Assembly (NCBI GenBank): GCA_027574665.1
Contig: CM050648.1
Location: forward strand, 44,487,700 to 44,551,699
Source: Rhynochetos jubatus
Lineage: Eukaryota > Chordata > Aves > Eurypygiformes > Rhynochetidae
Length of the DNA stretch: 64,000 nt
Reading direction: 5' to 3'
Below are positions 1 to 12,174 of this stretch, piece after piece. The position numbers were made by a program, and so were the translations under genes. The notes under the pieces were generated by a model, which saw nothing but the letters and a program-made list of their open reading frames with translations, had not been told where the DNA came from and made no database searches. Every line of letters begins with the position of its first letter. Position 1 is the first letter of the stretch.

Positions 1-1200
1 AGGCAGTGTGTTCCTCTTGTTTCAGAGAAAATCTCAGAACCATTCACCTTGAGACGTTTATAACAGTGAGATGGATTCTGCTATACGTTTTCATTAATCT
101 TCCACACTGTTAGCACTGCTAACATTCTACCAATTTATTTCTGGTTTCTGCTTTGTACTGTTTTATTATACTTGTATTTAGAGGTAGAGGGATCTGACAA
201 CAGCAGCAATTAATTAATGAAACAGACAGACATAATAGTAGTCACATAAAATTTGCATAAACAGATATTACACTACTATACCGCACAAGATTTAACGTGA
301 AATCCTACAATAACTTTATTTAGCTCAAAGGGAGAGCAGAATGTTTATGATAGTTTCCCATAAATCTTAAAAATATCTCTACAAAATATAATTACAGTAT
401 CTACAAAAATGTCTATAGAATTTACTAGTAAATGGTTGCTATTCATGGGGTTTTTTTTAGCTACTTCTAAAATTAAATAAAAACTTAGCATTACAATAGT
501 TCTAAACCCCACATTATTCTTCTACATAACTATTTACAGATCTTCCAAATAACTGTCTATGAAGCTGAGTTTCTTATCCATAAAATTCAATATGATGCCT
601 AAATAAGAAATCTGACACATCATGTAAAAACAGTAACAAATAAAACACACTACTACACTGTGTCAGCTGAAGCCCATCTTTATCAACATGATGTGCTGGT
701 AAAGCCCTCACATCATGGACTGGCAACACGCATGAAGATTGGTGTTGTGCTACCATATGAAGCAACCAAAGCAACACAGGATAGCAGATAATTCCTCTAC
801 CAGCAAAGTCCTGCCTCAACAGTTAACCATCCACTGTCTTAGCAGCTCCACAGGCAATATTCAGACATATAAGTATATTGAGGTATCTGTATTCACTGCA
901 AAAATCACTGTTGGTGTTATTCCTCTGGCATTCAGTGGCTACAATATTCAAGGTTGAGTGCAGAGAAACAATATTGTAGTCATGCATATAACATTCATTA
1001 TCATGGATGCTTCATAGATGAGTATTGCTAAGATTTACTCTCAAAAGAAGACATACTAAAATGCACTTCATTTGAACAGTATAAAATGAAATATCAAACT
1101 GTGGGAGTAAATGCATGCATATGTGTGTGCATACACACGTGCACCGAGTATTTTTGCTTTGTATTAAGTACATCTTGAAGAAAAAGTAAAAACTACTTAC
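1..1200 (-). other. SNTG1: SNTG1 intron, 5' part
   Basis: This is AT-rich intron sequence downstream of the donor at 1200, in minus orientation. I see no second syntrophin exon, no repeat of a recognised family and no RNA gene. The short open frames here have no protein-like features. Confidence 0.75.
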
Positions 1201-1335
1201 ACCAGAATAGAAAGGCTCACCAGACACACAGATCACATCCTGCTCCTGGATCATCAAAATATCTTTGGCTAAGTGCAGTCGCACTTTGAAAGGCTCCTGG
1301 TTACCATCCTGCAGCAAACAAATCCCTGTCTTTGT
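1201..1335 (-). CDS. SNTG1: SNTG1 second coding exon (gamma-1-syntrophin residues 10-54)
   Basis: On the minus strand this 135-base exon encodes 45 residues starting TKTGICLLQDG and ending VICVSGEPFYSG. As I recall the vertebrate gamma-1-syntrophin N-terminus, the match is essentially residue for residue. Splice signals agree. A pyrimidine-rich acceptor ending in AG occupies 1336-1337. A GTAAGT donor starts at 1200. Phase is 0 on both sides, and the first codon (ACA, Thr) follows directly on the Glu codon that ends the exon at 12120. Syntrophins are cytoplasmic adaptors that bind dystrophin and dystrobrevin at the membrane and recruit signalling proteins through a PDZ domain; the gamma-1 form is mainly neuronal. 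In family terms this stretch lies just N-terminal of the PDZ domain, where the first half of the split PH1 domain sits. The open frame runs on into both introns by chance, and those extensions are not coding. The following exon lies outside the window. Confidence 0.96.
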
Positions 1336-2405
1336 CTTCAAGGGAAGGAATAAAGAAAAAAAGTTCTCAGTTAGCACTCTGCATTGCTAGAAGTCGTATT
1401 TTGAAACAGAATAGTTGACAGATAGGTACAGTTACCATAAATACATCGACAAATATCCAAAACTATTACCAGCCATCACTATTTATTTACTGTGCTCAGA
1501 CTACAAGAGAATGATGGTTACAGTAGCAACTAGCGAAGGTCAGTTCTGCAATAATAAAGCCCTAATTCTGCCCATGATGAATCTGTGAAACTCCAAATTG
1601 TTTCAGAGAAGTTGTGCTCTTACTTTCCATCTTTCCATTAAAGGATGACACCTCACTTAGATATGAAATAAAAGCTGATGTTCCACATATTACACCAGTT
1701 TTGACACAGAAACACATACAATAACACCTCCTAATTAGCCAGCTGTGAGCACTAACAGCCCACTTGAACCTGTGGTGGGCTTTTCCTGATCTGTGAGCAG
1801 AACACTTCTGCTTTCACGCTCCTTTTCAAATGAGGATGCTGAAGTTAAGAATAAGAGAAAAGAGATACAAGAATGCAGCTCCCTCTAGTAAATTACTTCT
1901 CACTCCACTTCTGCATTTTATGCTTATGGTTAGAGATCAGGAATTCTGTAGGATTCTTGTATATAAAATAAGTGACTTTCCAAAAATTTAACAGTCTTTA
2001 TGGCAGTACTTATTTGTGATTACACATAATAGGTTTGAGCAACAAAAAACTCTGCATATGTAAGCACCTCTGGTATTTAACAATTTTTCCCTGAAGACTG
2101 TGTTGAAAATAGCACTCTTTATAATACTTGATAAATGGACAAGTCATGTTGGTAAAGCCTTTTTGGTTTGAGAAATTTGCTTTAAAACAATCTAAAAATG
2201 TAGTCTTACAACATGTAATTTACTAGTATCAGATACCTATACCTATTTCCAGAGATACTGATATATATATATCATCATGTATAGATCTCAGAACAAAACT
2301 CATCTAAAAAGTATTTAAAATATCCGACTCAGTGTCAGTAATAAAACTTTCATTGTCTTCATTCAGGTCAGATTTCTATCCACTGTCTGTAAAAAGTTGT
2401 CTTAA

Positions 2406-2666
2406 GAGGAGATCAAGGAAACAAAAGTCTTGCTGGGAACTTTAACTGCCAAGGTTGACCTGTCTGAATCTGAGGGCTCTTTCTCAGACAAGAGTTTAAA
2501 AGAGGATTTGGAAGATCTCCCCATAATGTGCTCTGATACCTTACATCCAGAGCATGGAGAGAACAAACACAAATATGGAACTGACAGTAGGCAACTGGAA
2601 AAAGAAAAGTTTAAATTGCTCTCAAGAGGCTTTAAAAGAGGTGGAAAGGTCGAGGACAACCTTTAA
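2406..2666 (+). other. Unassigned 87-codon open frame, lysine/glutamate-rich
   Basis: The plus strand is open from just after a stop at 2403-2405 to the TAA at 2664-2666. The predicted chain has no in-frame ATG near its beginning. It reads as charged, hydrophilic and low in Cys/Trp, with stretches such as KVDLSESEGSFSDKSLKEDL and a basic end near KFKLLSRGFKRGGK. It looks more like a soluble protein than the hydrophobic or Ser/Leu-rich translations typical of random AT-rich DNA here. The frame is preceded by an AG (2405-2406), as in a splice acceptor. I do not recognise the protein and see no poly-A tail or flanking duplication. It may be a decayed retrocopy, an exon of a plus-strand gene or chance. 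Confidence 0.2.
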
Positions 2667-5600
2667 ATAGCTCTAACGTTCTCCACTGGAAAACTGTTCT
2701 GTCACTTCTGCTCCATGCTCAACACTCAAAGTTAGGAAATTGTTTTCCCTTGGACTCCAGCAGCAAATCTATGTAACTCAGCCATAACTTTGAAAGTGGC
2801 TCTGACGTTGGTTTTATTCTTTTTAAACTAAGTAATAAGAAGAAAAAATGAAGAGTTGCATGCACTGAACTCACACTGAGGTCAGCAGAAGCTCTGGTCA
2901 GAAGACATCATGCAGCCTTGTTCTAATATTTAGGTGTCTTTTGAAAAACAGGATGAGGGAGAAACTGATTGATGTGGACAGACAAAACAAGTAAATAGAT
3001 CACTAAAGAAGTTAGGTTTTCAGTACCACTGAAAAATTCCCTCTCATATCATACATCATAAAATGTTATGACATTAAAGTAAAGAGAATGTAAAAGAGTT
3101 ACATTCCCCTTGTCCTCTCCTTGTAACTTCTGCTTTACAGACTAAGACGACTCCTCTTTCCATGGAGTTGCAAAGTAAGCAGCAATTGACAATGGAAGTT
3201 GAACCAAGTGGACTGTAAATAACTATGGTCAAATGAAAAGGGCTAGCCTACAAAAATCTACAACTTATAAAACGCCTTTGTCCTGCAGAAAAATTTGCAG
3301 ACATGCCTTTCCTGCTGCCTGGATAACTGGCAATGGAATAAGTTCTGCCTCCGATATACTGATTATATACACTTACTTGACTGCACATTTCTGATTTGGT
3401 CAATAACCCTATAAAAATCTCCAAAGAGAGTCAAAAACTGAGGGCCGCCTTTGTGGGAATTGGAAGCACATAATCACAGCACACACAATGAGCCACTAGA
3501 ATGAAATTAAAATTCAAGTTGGTTTCTAAATGAATGTGGGCTAAGCTTATGCAGTCTAAGCAAGAAAACCAAGCTTGGGAACAGCAAAACATTTTGGCTC
3601 TTGGAAAGGCTGATCGTGCATCCACTCAGGAATATTATTTACATCAGACACTCTAAAATGTAATGAATCACTTTACTGTTGTTGGGCTTTATGAAAGCTG
3701 GTTTGTGATACGGTTCAAAATTAAATCTTCAATTATACTGCCTCCTTTCCTCTCCTATCTGAGAGCAGCATTAACAACCATGTAAAGGAGAAGAGTGCAG
3801 TTCAGTTTCATTACATAAACCCTAGAGAAGTCTTTGAGAACAGACTGGAATTTAATTACTTATTTATGTTTCATTTTTTTCTGATGAAATATCTTTTTTC
3901 TTCTCTCCCTTACTCCCTTCAAGGCATCTGGAAAAACTGAATCAAATAAAGATATGAACTCCTGAATCCATATCCAGAGCTGGAACTTAGACAAGGTCTC
4001 CTGTATTTATGCTTTCCTGTCCATTACTGTGCACAACCACATTTTTCATCCACGTGGCCCCCATAAAATCATTCTGGTACCCATACCCCTGACAGCTCTT
4101 ACACTGGAAGAGCTAGATGGTGTGCACGCATGTGGATGATGTTAGCATTTGTTCCTGTTACCAGTTTGTAAGAGATTCCATGACACGGTGTGCTAAAATT
4201 TTCCCTTCAAGCCCTCCACACTTCACTGGCAGAGGGCTCTGCCCTACACCTGAATGACAGCAATAAAACAGCAGACGGCATGTTAGCCGAGCTAATGTAA
4301 CTGTCAGTGTGAGGTCATGCAAAGCATTCCCTTGTGCTCAAACGTATGATAAACTCCATCACCTTACAGCAGATGTGGATAGAGGAGCATAGTTCAGCTG
4401 ATAACAGTTTGTTAAGCCAATACACCTTGACCGTATGTTTGAGCCAAAATTGCCAGGAACATTGCCCTGCTTACATTTATACCATCCTACTTTCTTCACC
4501 ATTTATGGAGCTGGGAACTTCTTGTAAACAGGGCACAAAAACTGAGTGTTTATGAAGCGGATGAGTTAGGCTAAGGAATGGATATGGAAGCAATATACGG
4601 TGGTGAAAGAATGAGTTTCTGTATGGGAGAGAAGTCAGTGACCTCGCAAAAGCAGTGAGGAGGAGAGGTGGCTGTACCAAAGTGACAGATGCAGTGAATG
4701 TTGCACCTGCACAGCACCACCTCCATCGTCTCATTCTATACCCTTTTAGGCTGAGTTAGACAACAACACTGATGTGGCAAGAGCTGGTGTCCTTGGCAGG
4801 AGTTTAGAAACTGCTTACTGTTCCTAAACTAATACAACTACAAGAGGGGCTGAAAACTATCCTTTTTTGCTTTACCACACAAGTCTGTGTTGAATTTTCT
4901 GCTTCAGATCACTACTGGGGAAAAGTATTGGTTGGCTGAGCTTCAGATAGTTATCAGAATGGTACAGGTTGGCAGATCCCTCAATGCAGACTGCTTCTAT
5001 AAAGAATAGGGTCACAGGCAGTGAAAAAAGGCAGTTTAATATTATTTTTTTAATTATACCTTGATTAGAGCACAATGTACATAGGGTTGGGCACTAATAT
5101 AATTAATAAAAGTAATTTAGAAATGCTTATGTATCATAAACACCTTAGTGAAATATATATGGCCTTCACAAATATTTAAGAATTACTTTCAGAGGAAATA
5201 CACATGAAAGCTACAGTTTTTACATTTATGTTAGCAGCAGAGTCTCCATGAAACACACACCACAATTAAAGATGTTTCTCATACAGTATTAAAGCTGCCT
5301 ATTGATTTCAAAATCTTCCAAGAGATATTTTAATTTCTCTGGCCTAAATAAGACTACTGGCAAGTTTTCTGTTAAAGACTTTTCCGCCCCCCACATTTTC
5401 CCTATTTATTGTTAATTAAAAAAAAAATTAAAACTTTTTCTATGTTTGTGCTGCGGGAGATTCATTGAGTATTTCAGACCATTTCAAATACCCTTCAATA
5501 CTTTTCAAGGGATATCTATATATTTTTGTTTAAGCTATTTTATCTATTACTTTTGCCTCGTGGTAATGAAACAATTTGGAAAGCTTTGCTTCTTCTAGTT

Positions 5601-8220
5601 TCACAACAGTAGAAGACTTCAACAGATACCCCAGAACAGTTCAGTCTATAAACAAGAGGAAGAAAGGAAGAGAAGCAAAAAATAAAAATCTCAGCACATT
5701 TTCTATGCAAGGTGGCCTGAATTTTTAGTTTCTGCTTTGGCTGGTATGTCCTAAAATAAATTAAACCTCTGCAACTTACTTTTAAGCCCTGCAACACAAT
5801 TTCACCCTCAACAATCCCGTACCAGTAAGGAGAATGGGTTGCAGAAACTGCTTTAAATATGCGGGCAGTTCACTTTTAGCTGAATAACTACACTTTTGGA
5901 TGGTTATTTGAACTGAAGCTGACCTCTGAGTATTTGAAGATATGCCTGTCACTGCTTTATAATTGCAAGTATAATAACAAAAAAGGAAACTGAATCAGAA
6001 ATATAAGGCGGTAATGGCAATGAATACAAGAGGTAGGAATATATGTCAAAACCACAAAAAGGATGTTTCTTGAATGGTCCAGCTACTCATTCTGTGGGGG
6101 TGTTGCTAGCGTTAAGTGAAAAGCTCTTATATTGTCAAAAACTGGAATGCAGCCCAGATACACAGGGATGTGTTCAGCTTGTCATTTGGAGCCTGTTCTA
6201 TCAGGTGCCAACATTTTCCAATCCTCTTTTACAATTCAACCTGAAAAAAAAATGCAGGAAAATGGTGATTTTGGACTTAATCTTCTTTTTATTTGATTTG
6301 CCAGGTCTGAGTATTTAGCTATGTCATTCTTCTTAAGTGATTTTCTCAAAAGAATAAAGTTTTAGAGAATTTCCTGGTTTCATACAGTCCAATTAATTCA
6401 ATATAGACCTTTGGAAAATTTATCAATATTTACACAGGTATATAAGGAAATATATATATGATCTTCTTAGTGAACTAAGATACTGGGTTTTTTTAGAGCA
6501 AAACCACTTTGTTTTTCTGACACTATAAGGAAACAAGTTTTGATCTCTGAATTGCCAGCAAGCTTAACTGGGAATAGATTATATGGTTACAATTGAGGCT
6601 GAATGATAACATAAAATACAAGGCTATTATGAGAACATGCATTTTTCATCAAATTTAATTCACCTATTACATGACATTAGCACAGGTATTGTAAATTGCC
6701 AGCCACTTTCCATCTTGTGATTTTGGTTTTAATTTATGAGTTGAAGATGGATTTAAGAAAACAAACAAAAAACCCACAAACCCAAGGTGTTAGAAAACCC
6801 AGCATTGCCATTTGATAGAATTTATAAACACAGAAAATTATAAGCTTAGACTGAAATGTGTAAATCAGTAGGTGTCAAAAAAGCAACTAGAAAAACAGTA
6901 CAAAATAGTAGATAACAAAAACTTATGAAAGAAAATCACGAGGAAGACAAAGCGCTGCTTAAAAATTAAAACACATCCTGTGATAGACAAAACTTCCCCT
7001 AAAAAAGATGGATGTTGAAATAGAGATCACTAAAGCAGTGTATAACAAAACGTATCAAAGTATAACACCTCCGAAGTCCACAAGAATACTCATGGGATTC
7101 ATAAAGAGAGGACAAACAGTTTACCGATCCAAACTAATTCTTCAAGGAAACAGTGGACAGTACTGTAAAAACAGATTAACAGATTATAAACATGAAAATG
7201 AACAGGATATTTAACAATTTAAATAAGTTTGAAATTATATTAGGGGAAGAAACACCAGGCTAATAGAAGTAAAGGATGAGATTTCAAAAGTTAGAAGGTT
7301 AGAAAGCTGCTCATGCAGCTTGTTCATAAAGTACATTGAAAATATCAACTAAAAAAAAAAACTAAGGGGAAACTATTCCAATGCATTATAATCATCCCAA
7401 GACTTCAGTTTCATCAGAAGTGTACTTTCATTGCAGAGGATAGTATTATGTCAGAGACTGAGGTTATCTTCCAAGAGACAGTTTTCAGAATATAGAATAA
7501 GGTCAAGTGAGTACAGAAGAGTGTTTAAAGAACCCAGTGACTCTATGATTTATGCTCTTGTAAAGTTCAGAAAGCTCAGGATAAAGGCTAAAAGATGAGC
7601 TGGAGAGTTTTATGGCTTGGAAATTGTTGAATAACTACAAGAATGAGTGTAAATGATATATTTGCTGATCAGTAAGGGAAAATAGCGTGGAATCCAGAAT
7701 AATTAAATATGAAACAACAGAAAATTTCCCATGACTAACAAGTGGGGAAGCCACAAGAAAAAATTAACTGTAACTTTGTCATCACCAGGTAGTTTTCCTT
7801 AGAAAAAAATGTGTGTACGTGTGTAAGACCTCATCTTTTTGAAGTGCCATTTGAATTGTCTAGCACAGAAGGTTATTTTCTTGCAGAATAAAACCACTTC
7901 AAGATGCCTTGAAAGGCAGCACAGTCTACAGATAAGATGTTTAGGGGAAAAAATAATCAGTAGGAATATAGGAACCATCTTGAGATCGACATCAAATGCT
8001 ATCTGTCTACATATAAGTCTCTAAGATCTCATTATAATCAAGGCAGAACTGCTCATTATATGCAATAAAGCGTAGAGAGCAATTCAGCTGATCACCAGGT
8101 TTTGGGGGAACTGAATTGCTCACTGGGCTCCACTGACTGTACTATTCAGATCTGAAGCAGGAACTCAGGCACAGAGTGCATGTGCAGGCACCTACAAGTC
8201 GACGAGACCACTTCAGTGTC

Positions 8221-8256
8221 CAAATCTCATGGCAAATCCCATGCCAAATCCCACAA
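8221..8256. repeat. 12-bp unit tandem repeat, three copies
   Basis: Three consecutive 12-base units begin CAAATC (CAAATCTCATGG, CAAATCCCATGC, CAAATCCCACAA) and differ by one to three bases. It is a very small minisatellite inside the SNTG1 intron, with no sign of function. Confidence 0.7.
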
Positions 8257-8939
8257 GTAGACACTACGAAAAATAAGGGATGCATGAAAGCATCATTACT
8301 ATGAAAGAACTAAGGTTTCCTCAGAGACATTCAATGCACTACAGCAGCAGTTATATGGCATGAAAAGAGCAGTTTAGCAAAAAGAGAAATTAATGACACG
8401 AGCACTATGAAAAAAATGTTGTTATCTCAGTGCATCTATGTGGAACATTTTGGTTTTATGCTAATTGAAACTCATTTCAAACCATTTATTGTCATTATTA
8501 AGAATGGGGCTGGAAGTACCAACAAGATTCTGAGCCCTACTCATCATTTTGGGAGAAAGATCTCAGTTCTTCTACAGTGGTGGTGGTTACAGCACTAGAG
8601 ACTGGAGAAAGAAAGGCAATTAGACCTTCAGAAGAAAGGAGACAAAAAGGGAAAGAACAGGAAGACCAAATAGCCAAGATGCCTCATGGCAGCTTTTATC
8701 TCCATTATCAAAACCTGCCTAGTAACTATCTTGGCAGAGAAGACCAGAGATCATTTTTCCTAGATACTTAGTATGATTGAGAATTTGATACAATAGGGGA
8801 TGGAGGGGAAAGAAGGTGGAAATTTGTAAATATACTGACTAGATAATCAATTAAACAAAAGTATGTGGAGCAAAGTCTACAGCTACTTTATGTTTCATGC
8901 CAATAGTTGAAATAAATAAATTAATACCCAAATTTCTGT

Positions 8940-10330
8940 GGCTTTGTGCGACTGAACTGTTGCTGAAGATGTGCCAATGGAACAGAACCACAAATTGATT
9001 AAGGAGGTAGTACCACAACCCTATTTTCTATAGTTGCTATTGTCATTTCCATAAAAAGCTAAAATACTAGATGAGTTTTGCTGACAAGTCTGGAAAATGT
9101 TAAGATGTTAAGGAAAGTCCATCAAAAGCAATAGGTATATATTGGGAATTGAAATACCTGACAAATGGATGGTTACACCTCATGCCGAGCTGAACAATCA
9201 TATTAAGTAACTACTTAATATTTGTATGATGGACAGTGGCCACATGAGTGGAGAAACAAAAATGAACCCTTCTGGAAGCCAAGAAGTAGATAAAAGCCGC
9301 AACTCTTATGTTACGTGATAAAATCTTGTCTGCACACACACAAAGGAGTATAGACAGACTATGGCAGATGGGGGGAGTCCAAATAACACCCTGCCCACTT
9401 CCACCAAAGGGGACATCAGACTATTGAAAGCCTATCAGTAAAAAGCCAAGAGGAGCACAGGAGCACAGTGGTAGGCAGGAACCCAAATTAAAGACTCAGA
9501 GGGTCACCCAGTCTGGTCCCCTGCCAGGGCTGTCCCTGGACAGCCTTGGTCAGCCCCAGTGTCCAGGTGTGAAACCCACCACGATAAGGCAATGCTAGAG
9601 CACATTTTGGACTGAGTAGGGGTCACTGCCTGTGGCTGCGGGACACGTTATAGGATGCAGTTTCGGACTGCAGAGGACATATTATGGGAATGCTTAGGGG
9701 AGGAACCAAAGGGGGAAGGAAGGGGTTTCAGTGATTTAGAGAGGAACAAGTACAGGAAGATAGAGGGTTAAGGGGATAAAAATGGGCTGGTCACATGAAA
9801 ACAGCTTTCTAGTCAGTATGCTTGTTTGACCATGCCCTGAGCTTATCAGTCCAGTCTGTCCTATACTCTTTTTCAATTCCTTTCTAATGCTTTTCTGGGT
9901 AAAGGACTCAGGGCGTGTGTGTGAGCTGGAGAGAGGCTTGTATGCCCCAGCTGCCAGCAACCAGGAAGACTGGGATCCAGATGTAGCTGTTGAGCAGAGT
10001 GTCCAAGCCCAGCTGCTGGAGGCACCTACCCTGTACACAGACATACATATATCCTCAGTAGTGGACCTCCATCCTGCTCAGACAGAGAGGGGAGTAGGAT
10101 GAGGCTGTTGGTGTTGTCTGTGTTTGTGTGACTGTTCTATGTGTCTGTATGTGATCTGCCTCTACGTGATCTGCATGGCTGGTTGCGTATGGACACATGC
10201 AGTGTATATCTGTGCTCTGTGTGCACATGCTTACTGGGGACACATCTTCATCCTCTCTAATGCCATGGAACTGCAACAGCCTCCCCTCCCTTGAGCTTTC
10301 AGATCCAGCTCTCTATCTTTTCCCTCGAAC
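8940..10330 (+). mobile_element. Diverged LTR-like dispersed repeat (boundaries uncertain)
   Basis: The stretch differs from its AT-rich surroundings: G+C is higher, especially at 9,480-10,310. The sequence has the look of an old endogenous-retrovirus LTR or leader with many decayed CpGs. A TATA-like GGGATAAAAATGGG lies at 9772-9785. A TG-rich stretch of repeated TCTGTRTGTG-type words occupies about 10,110-10,240. A pyrimidine-rich tail ends near 10,325. The wording, including the run ending in CTCTCTATCTTTTCCCTCGAA, resembles a repeat I have met in bird genomes, but I cannot name the family. No coding frame, terminal TG/CA pair or target duplication could be fixed. The core 9,480-10,330 is the better supported part. 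The short open frames on both strands here are by-products of its composition. Confidence 0.4.
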
Positions 10331-12119
10331 AAAAACCAAAGTAGATGATGCCTTACAACGACAGTGCTGAGCTTTCAGCTAAAAATTACACTATGTGTAA
10401 GCATAAGGGTACTGATGATTTATTTAGACATAGGCCTTTGATGAAAGTAGGTTGAAAGTCTGTATTTTATTAACTTTGATTGGTTTGGGAGTAAAGATGT
10501 AGATCATAGTTTTCAGAATTTCTCAGAAGTGACACCACTGTGGCACAAAGCTTATTTTACATAAAGCAGATAAACTGGAGTTGAATCCAGCTCATTTGTT
10601 TTTATTAATCTAAAAGCTAAAGGAGCTTCTTTAGGGTCTTCAGGTCATGGAGCTTTTTGTTAGAGTGGGAGGAGTCCTCTCCCCTTCCCTTGTCTACTAT
10701 AGAAGGTCCAACAAAGCAGCCTGTTTTTAAAGAGCTAAATTTGATATCGGCGCCCCTGTTAGAAGCTAGATACAGAATGAAACAGATCTGTCAATGTATT
10801 TGCACTGTAAAGGTTAAGACCGGACTCGTATGCCAGGTCATCTTTCTGTGGCTGCTGTTGTTACTGCTGCTGGGTGCAGAGTGAAGTCAATTGCCACTAA
10901 ATGATCTACACTAGCGTACAGTTTAAATAGTAACATAAAAATTCTATAAAAATAATATGTATCTGCCACTTTTGCTCAGTAAGTGCATTCAAAAAGATAT
11001 TTAAAAAATAAACAAATTCAAAATCCAAACCTCAAAGCTAACAAGAATGCTTTTTATCCAGGCAAATAACCTGGGATGTACTGTATTATAGAACTTAGAC
11101 TGCGCATGGATCTTCTGAAGTATTAAAGCCAGTTACACAGCATCCCTGTCAACCATCACAGTATCCTTTCTCAAAGGCAAGTTTCACTTTAATTTTTGAC
11201 CCTACTACGACTTTAGTTCTTGGTTCTACTGCTGTTACCATCCATCCACTTCTATTTTTTCATGGGATCATGGTCACACTTAATGATATGACTGGGAACA
11301 AGAAAGCTGGTTATAACTTCCTAAACATTGTTTGCGATTCTCAGCGTGCAGGTTACTGTCATGACTTTTTAATCATAACAATAGTTTGACATCACTATAT
11401 AATTTGGTGTAAACAGTTCTTACTGTGTCTCAATCACTAAAGTTGGGAAAAATATTAAAACAATTTGTCCATAGACAGCACTGCATAAATAAGATGTCCC
11501 TTTTAACATCTACAAAACCATTCAATTTACTTTCTTTAACGAGCACAGATAGCAAAGCACTTCCCCCATATCTAGTACAGGGAGACTGAAGTACTTTGCA
11601 TTGGTATTATGAAACTACACCTATTTTAATTAAAAATATCTCTCTTTCTTACCTCATCAAACCAAAATGGAATTACTTTTCATTTTGGCCATCTTGACAG
11701 CTTCTCCTCTATCCTCACCCTTTCCCCATAGTCCTACATTTTCCCATTGATTTTGCTGAACAGCACTAGACACATTTCTGTCTCCATTGATGCTTTTCTT
11801 CATGTACCGTCTTTCAGATATAAATACTAAGAGCAAAGCTCACACTAAACATAGCTACCTGCGCCTACATTATGCCTAAGGAGGTAAATTGGAACGGACA
11901 GAGGTGAAGGCTAGCGATGAATACACCTGGGCAAATTCTTTCATCTTCTACTACAAAGTCTGTCACTAGAAAGCAATCAGCTGAATAACTTATATCTGAT
12001 TATATAATTCCTCTCATTTCTGGAAAAAGGGCAAAGAAAAGATTTTGCATATACAAAAGATTAGAAGTTCATTGATTTTGATTCTACTATTGTTTGAATC
12101 GAAAAATATCTGATCCTAC

Positions 12120-12174
12120 CTCTTCACAGGCGGTCCTGAAATCCATGTGCTATGACACAGCAAGTGATATTTGT
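12120..12174 (-). CDS. SNTG1: SNTG1 start-codon exon (28 nt 5'UTR plus MDFRTACEE)
   Basis: This is a 55-base minus-strand exon. The first 28 bases (12174 down to 12147) are 5'UTR. The ATG lies at 12146-12144, and nine codons encode MDFRTACEE, the gamma-1-syntrophin N-terminus as I recall it. The donor GTAGG begins at 12119, directly after the GAG codon. The acceptor is a T/C-rich tract ending TTTTAG at 12180-12175. The reading frame ends in phase 0 and joins the Thr codon at 1335-1333. Because the exon is bounded by an acceptor on its 5' side, transcription must start further upstream, at a higher coordinate. At least one non-coding exon was not recognised here. The coding part is too short to be found by open-frame length; it rests on the exact peptide and the paired splice sites. 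Confidence 0.93.

Larger units (their letters stand above)
1336..12119 (-). other. SNTG1: SNTG1 intron between the first two coding exons
   Basis: This 10.8-kb intron is bounded by the donor at 12119 and the acceptor at 1336. It is mostly AT-rich sequence without recognisable content. Exceptions are the open frame at 2406-2666, a three-unit 12-bp tandem repeat at 8221-8256 and the LTR-like repeat around 8940-10330. A 16-base perfect palindrome of alternating T/A with TGA/TCA ends lies near 2260. Confidence 0.85.

Noticed and set aside
1012-1377. 121-codon minus-strand frame as a single protein
   Set aside because: Only 1201-1335 is coding. The rest reads through the donor GTAAGT and the acceptor tract into intron.
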